Of a stretch of 7,477 bases of DNA, positions 1-5,479 are shown one piece after another. The DNA lies in assembly GCA_937895775.1 (NCBI GenBank), contig CALBLD010000250.1, positions 1 through 7,477 on the forward strand, written 5' to 3'. Under the pieces are notes generated by a model, which saw nothing but the letters and a program-made list of their open reading frames with translations, did not search any database and had not been told where the DNA came from. The translations under genes and the position numbers were made by a program. The first letter of the stretch is position 1, and every line of letters begins with the position of its first letter. Source of the stretch: an uncultured Clostridia bacterium (GTDB lineage: Bacteria > Bacillota > Clostridia > Oscillospirales > CAG-272).

Positions 1-243
1 ACTGCCTGTTTTCTTCATCGGCGTATTTTCGCTTACCGCCGTCGCACCCGTTTCGTTGCCGAGTATTGCATCCGCCGAAACATTGAATATTTTTGAAAGA
101 GCGATTATGTTATCGATCGTAGGCTGAGTCTGACCGTTTTCCCAAAGACTCACGCTTTGTCTCGAAACTCCGAGTTTTTCGGCAAGCTCGTCCTGCGACA
201 TATTATTTTCTTTGCGGTATTTTCTGATATTATCCGACAGCAT
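1..243 (-). CDS. XRE-family HTH transcriptional regulator, N-terminal part (3' end off window)
   Basis: The minus-strand frame from ATG at 243-241 stays open for 81 codons to the window edge. The protein begins MLSDNIRKYRKENNMSQDEL and continues with a classical Cro/C1-type helix-turn-helix at about residues 4-59: helices 2 and 3 contain MSQDELAEKLGVSRQSVSLWENG, quoted here only as key positions S16-Q17, V26-S27-R28-Q29 and W34-E35-N36, followed by P41-T42 and the LSKIFNVSADAILG end of the fold. After residue 62 it becomes Thr/Lys-rich and linker-like, so a second domain (membrane, sensory or zinc-ribbon) may follow outside the window. A GGGAAG Shine-Dalgarno-like site sits 7 nt before the ATG. 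DNA binding as a dimeric regulator is known for the family; its targets cannot be read here. It is separated from the surface-protein operon by a hairpin and its own promoter, so co-regulation is not implied. Confidence 0.93.
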   Translation of the reverse strand, partial: MLSDNIRKYRKENNMSQDELAEKLGVSRQSVSLWENGQTQPTIDNIIALSKIFNVSADAILGNETGATAVSENTPMKKTGS

Positions 244-273
244 TTTGTCACTTCCCAATTATGATTTACCCGA

Positions 274-302
274 ATTATACCACATCGAATGGCAGAATAC
301 AA
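274..302 (-). promoter_or_regulatory. Putative sigma-A promoter of the XRE regulator gene
   Basis: Read on the minus strand, a perfect TATAAT (279-274) is preceded by TG one base upstream, making an extended -10. A weak -35, TTGTAT, lies at 302-297 with 17-nt spacing. The ATG follows 30 nt after the -10. A second candidate slightly upstream pairs a perfect TTGACA (327-322) with TATTGT (304-299) at 17 nt. Either or both could drive the gene at 1-243. Confidence 0.55.
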
Positions 303-462
303 TAAAAAACGCTTTGAATTTTGTCAAGCAGCACTTGCATTTTGCTTTTTTGCGTTGTTTTACCGCATTTTTCGCCGATTTTTATACAGATCGGACGTTT
401 TACTGATTTTATCCGACTGCACCTCATGCGTCGGAAATTCTCCGAAATCTCTCATTTCCGCA

Positions 463-496
463 AAAGAGCGGATCTGTACCCGCAGATCCGCTCTTT
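463..496 (-). terminator. Hairpin terminator at the end of the surface-protein operon
   Basis: A perfect 14-bp inverted repeat, AAAGAGCGGATCTG against CAGATCCGCTCTTT, encloses a 6-nt loop (477-482). It starts 7 nt past the stop codon of the gene at 504-3065. On the minus strand the stem ends in TTT followed by one more T, so the U-tract is short. This looks like a Rho-independent terminator of modest strength. It separates the four-gene unit from the XRE gene. Confidence 0.8.
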
Positions 497-503
497 ACCG
501 TTT

Positions 504-3065
504 TTACTTTATATAATTCTTTTTTCTTCTGCCGACCGACAAAATGCCGCCGACCGAAAGCAGTGCGACAAGCAGTATGACCGCACTCGTGTCACCCGTC
601 TTGGGAACGACCGGGATCACGGTATCGGCTTTTGTTATCTCATTCACGCCGTCGCTGTCCGAATAGTATTTTCCGCAACCCTCGCAATACCAGTATTCGG
701 TGTTGCCCTCGGCTTTATCGGTCGCGGGTTTTGCGGGAACATTTACAAGTCCGGTATGACGGTTTGCCTCATAATCTCCGTAAGCCGCTCCGCAGATATC
801 GCACACAGCCTTGTTTTTGCAATCGGCGATGCCGCCGCTGTGAGCTGTTTCGTCGAGCTTATCGGTGCAGTTTTTGCAGCTTTTCCAATGGCTGTTTTCA
901 TCATGCTTCCAGCCTTCTTCCGGACTGTGTCCGACTGCCGGCAAGTTTTCACTGCATACCGTACATGCCGCTCCTTCGGTACATGTGGGTATTTCGGTAC
1001 TGCCGCTGTGGTCACAGAGTGTCCATGTTGCGGTCAGGGTAATATCATCGATAACGGGTGTTGTTCCGAAGTCGAAAAGTTCGCCGTTAAGCTTCCATCC
1101 GCCGAAAGCATACCCGATATTTACGGGACATCCCGGCAGCAATCCCTTCTGACCGCGCAGAACTCTCTGCACATCGTCGGTTTTGCCGTCGCCGTGATCG
1201 AAAATGATACTGACCTTTGCGCTCTCTTCGATTGTTCCGTTACCGCTCACTGTTCCGTAAAAAATACCGCCCGTGATCTTTCCGTTATTGACAACCTCGC
1301 CGTCTGCATCGAAAATACCGCTTTTGATCTCACCCGCGCAGACGAATTTCCCGTTCATAATCATATCCGGCATATCTATATTGCCGCCGACACTCACGGC
1401 ATTTTCGGCTTCAATGATAAAACTTTTACCACTGTAAAGCGCAAAAAACCACATATCACCGCCGACAGTTATATGATCGCCGCAGAAAATAATCTTTCTT
1501 TCCTTGCTGTTCTTCTCTCCGGAACTGATCGACAATTCGCCGCTGATCTCTGCGTTATCGCTCATCGTAAAGCGCGATGCTGTGTTACCTTCACCCCGTA
1601 CGGCGATGGAAACATCGGTCACCTTTGAATTGCCGAGCAGGCTTACCGACGAATTACCGCGAAAGTCGCCCCAGAAAATATCTTTGATATATGCATTGTC
1701 ACATACAACAAGCACGGCTTCACCGTACACGGTAGCCTGATCGTTTACCTTTACTCTGCCGCCTATCTGTGTACTGCTTTCTTCATATGCCCATATATCC
1801 CCGAAGGTAGTGTTCCCTTCCGCAAAAAGTTTCGCACTTTCATATGCATATACACCCGGAAAGACTTCGCCGATATCTATAACAGCGACGCTGTCGGAGA
1901 AGCGGAGTTCGCCACTGCCGCGGGCGCATATTTCTCCTTTGACAGTAATTGCACCGCGTATAACAAGCTTGTTGTTTTTGCACACGGTTGCCGCATTCGA
2001 GGAACTGAAATCCGCAAACTCTCCCGTATCCGTTGCGTCAAAAGTTCCGCTGCCGATGCAATCGGTCAGAGTAACGCTTACCGGAGTTTCCGAATCGACA
2101 CAGATCATATATCCATCGTAGTCCAGCGAATGTTTTTTGACAGACACTGTTTTCCCGTTAAAACAAATGTTGACATCCGCGGTCGGCTTCTGTTCGGATG
2201 ACAGAACAACATCGCCGACAAGATAGTAATTACCCGCTATTGTCGGAAGCGAATCGGTCGCCACCCACGGCATCCAGCGCATATCCTCATGATTATGCCC
2301 GTCTTCGTCATTTTTACCGCCGCAGACGCAGTGGCTGTGTTCGGGTGCGATAAGAACATACATTGCCCGTGATATACTTACCCTGTCGCCTGCAACGGTA
2401 GGCAGTATGCCCGAGCCGTCGGAAAACATACTTGTAAACATTATTTCACCGCCGCCGAGTACTATCTCCGGATCTGATATGCCGCTGATTGCCGCGGCAT
2501 TCACATCATTGGAATCGGTCGCGATAAGCGTGAGTGTTCCGCCGTTTACCGTAATAGGAGCCTCCGCCCATACCGCATATGATTTTCCGCAGACCCGGAT
2601 ATTGCCGCCGTTTACCGTAATGCCGCCGTAGCAGTCGATCGCGGGTGTACCGAATGTATAATCCCCCGAGGTGATATCGATACTGCCCGTACCGCTGAAA
2701 ACAAGATTGTTTGCGACAATACAGACATCGGAATCGGCAGTTACTTTGTTTTGACCGACAAGCACGATTTCGAGAGTTTCCGTTTCTTCCGCATTGACAG
2801 CGAAAACATTGTCGGTCACAAGCGTCGCATTATTAAGGGTCAGCGTTCCCTTTTTTGCCGACTTGTCGTAGCTGTATTTAACCGAGCCGCCGTCGCAAAG
2901 CACGTCATCCTTGTTGTCGTCGGTGATGACAGTCTCGCCGCTCCCGTACCCGATTTTTATACCGTACTTTTCGCCGCCGCTTTTGCCGCTTGCCGACACC
3001 GCAAAAGGCAGAACAGCAACCGCAATAAACACTGCAAGCAGTATACCGATTATCGTTTTTTTCAT
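504..3065 (-). CDS. Sortase-anchored (VPKTG) beta-solenoid-like surface protein with Cthe_2159-like domain and Cys-rich modules
   Basis: This 853-residue protein starts with a Sec signal peptide (MKKTIIGILLAVFIAVAVLP, probable cleavage after residues 24-26). Residues about 60-235 have the Thr-Leu-Asn-Asn / Ile-Thr-Val-Asn-Gly-Gly strand repeats of the Cthe_2159-type carbohydrate-binding beta-helix family. Residues 243-310 carry the CVCGG...W..W....LPTIAGNYYLVGDV module frequent in Clostridia surface proteins. Residues 310-612 are short beta-strand repeats that look like a right-handed solenoid. Residues 617-681 are a List_Bact/InlB-type repeat ending in TLTATW. Residues 684-800 are rich in His and paired Cys (701/704, 730/733, 755/758, 794/797), possibly metal-binding or structural. 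The end is a cell-wall sorting signal: V820-P-K-T-G824, a hydrophobic segment, then RRKK and a short tail. Val replaces the usual Leu of LPXTG. A canonical AGGAGGT lies 6 nt before the ATG. It is last in the operon, 24 nt after the RCC1 gene. Polysaccharide binding is an inference from the family; no catalytic residues are evident. Confidence 0.87.
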   Translation of the reverse strand: MKKTIIGILLAVFIAVAVLPFAVSASGKSGGEKYGIKIGYGSGETVITDDNKDDVLCDGGSVKYSYDKSAKKGTLTLNNATLVTDNVFAVNAEETETLEIVLVGQNKVTADSDVCIVANNLVFSGTGSIDITSGDYTFGTPAIDCYGGITVNGGNIRVCGKSYAVWAEAPITVNGGTLTLIATDSNDVNAAAISGISDPEIVLGGGEIMFTSMFSDGSGILPTVAGDRVSISRAMYVLIAPEHSHCVCGGKNDEDGHNHEDMRWMPWVATDSLPTIAGNYYLVGDVVLSSEQKPTADVNICFNGKTVSVKKHSLDYDGYMICVDSETPVSVTLTDCIGSGTFDATDTGEFADFSSSNAATVCKNNKLVIRGAITVKGEICARGSGELRFSDSVAVIDIGEVFPGVYAYESAKLFAEGNTTFGDIWAYEESSTQIGGRVKVNDQATVYGEAVLVVCDNAYIKDIFWGDFRGNSSVSLLGNSKVTDVSIAVRGEGNTASRFTMSDNAEISGELSISSGEKNSKERKIIFCGDHITVGGDMWFFALYSGKSFIIEAENAVSVGGNIDMPDMIMNGKFVCAGEIKSGIFDADGEVVNNGKITGGIFYGTVSGNGTIEESAKVSIIFDHGDGKTDDVQRVLRGQKGLLPGCPVNIGYAFGGWKLNGELFDFGTTPVIDDITLTATWTLCDHSGSTEIPTCTEGAACTVCSENLPAVGHSPEEGWKHDENSHWKSCKNCTDKLDETAHSGGIADCKNKAVCDICGAAYGDYEANRHTGLVNVPAKPATDKAEGNTEYWYCEGCGKYYSDSDGVNEITKADTVIPVVPKTGDTSAVILLVALLSVGGILSVGRRKKNYIK

Positions 3066-3071
3066 TTTGTT

Positions 3072-3078
3072 ACCTCCT
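3072..3078 (-). promoter_or_regulatory. Strong Shine-Dalgarno site for the VPKTG protein gene
   Basis: AGGAGGT on the minus strand, 6 nt before the ATG at 3065. It lies in the 24-nt gap after the stop codon of the RCC1 gene. The near-perfect complement to the 16S 3' end and the short gap support co-transcription with independent translation initiation. Confidence 0.85.
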
Positions 3079-3089
3079 GTACCCGAAAG

Positions 3090-5450
3090 TCAGGCATTGT
3101 TTATCCGACGTTTTGAAATCATATACACGATCAGAGCAATGTTGCCGAGAAGCGCAAGAACTGCCACTATACCGATAACGACGATAAATGTCAGCAACCT
3201 GTCACTGTCTTTGCCGCCTGTGCCATTCGCGCCGTCGGCTCCGTCTTTGCCGTTACTTCCGTTCGTTCCGTCCTTACCGTTTGCTCCATCCTTGCCGTTT
3301 GTTCCGTCCTTACCGTTTGCTCCATCCTTGCCGTTTGTTCCGTCCTTACCGTCGGCTCCATCCTTGCCGTTTGCTCCATCCTTGCCGTCAGCTCCGTCCT
3401 TACCGTTTGCTCCATCCTTGCCGTCCGCTCCGTCCTTGCCGTCAGCTCCGTCCTTACCCGGATCACCCTTATCGCCTGTGGCTTTTATCCCGAGAGAAGT
3501 CCATGTCGCTCCTTCGTCGTATGAAACATACCAAAGGTTATCATCGCCGATCTTAAGCATCGGTGTTTTGCCGTTCGTACCATCCTTGCCGTCCTTGCCG
3601 TCAACTCCATCTTTACCGTCAGCACCGTCTTTGCCGTCAGCACCGTCTTTGCCCGGCTCGCCCTTGTCGCCGGTGGCTTTTATGCCGAGAGAAGTCCATT
3701 CCTCGTCTCCGTAATAACGAACCTCCCATTCATTCGTTTCGGGATTTATCCGAAGCTGCGGTTCATTGGAGATATTGCGCCATTTTGCCGTGTAAACATC
3801 GCCGAGATAATCATCGCCCCATGAGCCTCCGTACTTTCCGCTTATCTCCCAGCCGACAAGGCGGTATCCGTCTCTTTTCACATCTCCCGCTTTCGGAGGT
3901 ATGTATTCGTCGCCCTTGCAGTAAAAATCCGGCGGAGTGAAGCCTTCCGTCCATTCGCCGCCCGCAAGATCGAAATAAATATGTACCTTTTCGCGTTCGG
4001 AAAAGCAGGCGGTAAACACCGTATCACAGCTTATTCTGTAATCAAGCAGGCTTTCAGCCGTAAAGTCCACCACAAGATCAAGATTGTCGGTAATGCCGCC
4101 AACCATTCTGAATCTGCCGCTTCCGTCGATACAAACCGGCGTACTCCAGAACGGAACAAGCGAAACCGTCTTCGGTTTACCCTCTTCCGTGTATTTACAG
4201 GTTGGCACCCAGTTTGAAACAACGCTGCCGGTACACCAGATTCTGCCGTCATCATCCAGGAAAAAGAGTGAATAATCCGAAGTGGCAATGTCGATTATGC
4301 GCACATTCCCGATTCCTTCGGTCACCCTTGCGAATGAACATCTCAATTCGCTTGTTTCAAAATCCCTGAACCCCTCCGGTCTGCCGAGTTTGCCGTTGTA
4401 ATTATGTCCGGCTGTCCAGACACCGCCGTTTTCATCCAGCAGTGCCGAATGATATGCACCGACAACGGCATCAACAAACTTCACATCCTTCGGAAGCTCC
4501 TCCGGCTCGGTAAAGCGTTCGATTTCGGTGTGATTTTCACCTTCCGGCAACGGGAACCCGAGATTTTTGGAACCGTTAGTTCCTTTTACAAAAACCTTGC
4601 CGCTTTCAGCCACTGCAATCATGGAATAAGCGCAGACCGCAACCGTAATGATCTTTTCGTCCCCGATCTCTTCGACCCGCGCAAAGGTATCTCCGCCAAG
4701 GTATCCTGCAATCCAGAGTCCGCCGTTTTCGTCGATCGCAGCCGAATTGTAGCCGTTTGCAAAAACCTTTACGAATTTTGTGCTGTCGATACCCGCCGTT
4801 ACCTTTTTAAACCGCGGATTTGCATCGTAATATATGCGCCCCTCGACAATCTCAATCGAGCCGTGAGAATCCGGTCTGCCGAGCTGACCTCTTTCGTTGT
4901 TGCCGGCAGACCATATATTTCCGTCCCTGTCAAGAAGCAGTGTATGACCGCTTCCGACTGCCGCATCGGCAAAAAGCGTGTCCCCGATACCCTCTGTGAG
5001 CATATCGAGTCTATTGCTGTACGTGTACCATGTTTCGTGGTCTTCCATCAAGCCGAGCCGTTCCTCTGTGCCGAGCTGACCGTGCGAGTTCATCCCGCCG
5101 AGCCATACCTTGCCGTATCGGTCAACGACCACATTGTGCCTTATGCCGTCATCGGTACCGACAGCCACGGCGGATACGATCATATCGCGCGTGTTGAAAT
5201 GATCGAACGCATAGGCGTAATCGGGCAGAATGTCTATCCCGCCTCCCGCGAGCGCATCGCGCAGAGTCTGTCCGTCCTTTACTCTTACGCTTACGCTTTC
5301 GGAAAAGTTCTCTCCGTCAAGTGAGATTTTTCCGTGTCCGTCTGTCTTCACGGTCACCGTATGCTCATCCGTCTGCTCTGCGGCGACGCAGATCGGCAGA
5401 CCCGACAGGATACACAATACCATGATAAAGCAGAAAATCCGTTTTTTCAT
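3090..5450 (-). CDS. RCC1 beta-propeller surface protein on a collagen-like stalk, C-terminal membrane anchor
   Basis: The protein is 786 residues from the preferred ATG. It has a signal peptide (residues 1-24, ending CVAA), a short beta-rich N-domain (30-90), then seven RCC1-type blades at about 95-128, 160-195, 225-250, 268-300, 325-358, 385-410 and 430-452. Typical blade signatures are H-x-L-L-L-D-x-x-G-x-I-W-x-x-G and N-x-x-G-Q-L-G; blades 3, 4, 6 and 7 are degenerate. A List_Bact/InlB-like repeat follows (488-558). Two Trp/Tyr hairpin modules (about 566-593 and 630-658) precede two collagen-like blocks: 12 Gly-X-Y triplets (594-629) and 30 triplets (659-748). The end is a membrane helix (about 752-777) with a basic SKRRINNA tail and no LPXTG motif, so the head should project outwards from the membrane. 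A GTG at 5474 would add eight residues, but GGAGG at 5460-5464 lies inside that extension and 9 nt before the ATG, which decides the start. RCC1 folds commonly bind protein partners; the ligand here is unknown. It lies between two other surface-protein genes, with gaps of 29 nt upstream and 24 nt downstream. Confidence 0.9.
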   Translation of the reverse strand: MKKRIFCFIMVLCILSGLPICVAAEQTDEHTVTVKTDGHGKISLDGENFSESVSVRVKDGQTLRDALAGGGIDILPDYAYAFDHFNTRDMIVSAVAVGTDDGIRHNVVVDRYGKVWLGGMNSHGQLGTEERLGLMEDHETWYTYSNRLDMLTEGIGDTLFADAAVGSGHTLLLDRDGNIWSAGNNERGQLGRPDSHGSIEIVEGRIYYDANPRFKKVTAGIDSTKFVKVFANGYNSAAIDENGGLWIAGYLGGDTFARVEEIGDEKIITVAVCAYSMIAVAESGKVFVKGTNGSKNLGFPLPEGENHTEIERFTEPEELPKDVKFVDAVVGAYHSALLDENGGVWTAGHNYNGKLGRPEGFRDFETSELRCSFARVTEGIGNVRIIDIATSDYSLFFLDDDGRIWCTGSVVSNWVPTCKYTEEGKPKTVSLVPFWSTPVCIDGSGRFRMVGGITDNLDLVVDFTAESLLDYRISCDTVFTACFSEREKVHIYFDLAGGEWTEGFTPPDFYCKGDEYIPPKAGDVKRDGYRLVGWEISGKYGGSWGDDYLGDVYTAKWRNISNEPQLRINPETNEWEVRYYGDEEWTSLGIKATGDKGEPGKDGADGKDGADGKDGVDGKDGKDGTNGKTPMLKIGDDNLWYVSYDEGATWTSLGIKATGDKGDPGKDGADGKDGADGKDGANGKDGADGKDGANGKDGADGKDGTNGKDGANGKDGTNGKDGANGKDGTNGSNGKDGADGANGTGGKDSDRLLTFIVVIGIVAVLALLGNIALIVYMISKRRINNA
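3207..3476 (-). repeat. Collagen-like stalk block 2 of the RCC1 protein (30 Gly-X-Y triplets)
   Basis: The reverse complement encodes 30 uninterrupted Gly-X-Y triplets beginning GDK-GDP and then alternating GKD with GAD, GAN or GTN. The DNA is an 18-nt period with a 36-nt higher-order period. Only one Pro occurs. The membrane helix begins a few residues after the block ends. Confidence 0.95.
3265..3352 (-). repeat. Perfect 36-nt tandem repeat, about 2.4 copies, within the collagen block
   Basis: Positions 3265-3300 and 3301-3336 are identical, and the first 16 bases recur at 3337-3352. Each unit encodes 12 residues (four triplets combining GKD, GAN and GTN). The perfect identity, contrasted with the more diverged flanking 18-nt units, indicates a recent duplication. 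Loss or gain of a unit keeps the frame. Confidence 0.9.
3564..3671 (-). repeat. Collagen-like stalk block 1 of the RCC1 protein (12 Gly-X-Y triplets)
   Basis: It encodes GDK-GEP then GKD/GAD/GVD/GTN triplets, ending in GKT. The block and the hairpin module after it repeat block 2 and its preceding module with a 65-residue (195-nt) offset. At DNA level, 55 bases around 3451-3505 and 3646-3700 differ at only seven positions by eye. Confidence 0.93.
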
Positions 5451-5459
5451 CTGACAGTT

Positions 5460-5464
5460 CCTCC
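5460..5464 (-). promoter_or_regulatory. Shine-Dalgarno site that decides the RCC1 gene start
   Basis: GGAGG on the minus strand, 9 nt upstream of the ATG at 5450-5448. The alternative GTG at 5474 is upstream of this site and would place it within the coding region. The residues after the ATG form a normal signal peptide (MKKRIFCFIM...), whereas the longer form adds a polar MSKRRNCQ prefix. Confidence 0.75.
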
Positions 5465-5479
5465 GTTTACTCACATTCG

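Larger units (their letters stand above)
244..503. other. AT-rich intergenic region between operon end and XRE gene
   Basis: No credible gene is seen on either strand. The region holds the terminator hairpin (463-496), the XRE promoter elements (274-327) and several short T-runs. Short plus-strand frames starting at 212 and 289 have no Shine-Dalgarno site and no recognisable protein character. A weaker 7-bp inverted repeat (432-438 with 454-460) has a 15-nt loop and no clear role. Confidence 0.7.

Noticed and set aside
432..460. Second hairpin (CGGAAAT/ATTTCCG) downstream of the operon
   Set aside because: Only 7 bp with a 15-nt loop and no T-run; it may be chance in AT-rich DNA.
321..1628. 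Long plus-strand open frame (435 codons) opposite the VPKTG protein gene
   Set aside because: It is antisense to a gene with a clear signal peptide, domains and ribosome site. It has no Shine-Dalgarno site and its product shows no recognisable domain pattern.
3207..3476. CRISPR-like array
   Set aside because: The regular 18/36-nt repeats have no unique spacers and are coding in one frame as Gly-X-Y triplets.
2911..3714. Plus-strand Pro/Ser-rich repetitive frame
   Set aside because: It spans two real genes on the other strand, and its PSLPFAPSLP-like repeats are the antisense reading of the collagen block.
4404..5324. Plus-strand frame of 306 codons opposite the RCC1 repeats
   Set aside because: A shadow of the propeller coding region; no start context and no domain signal.
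5450..5474. GTG start giving an eight-residue longer RCC1 protein
   Set aside because: The best ribosome site lies inside this extension, and the shorter form begins with a normal signal peptide.
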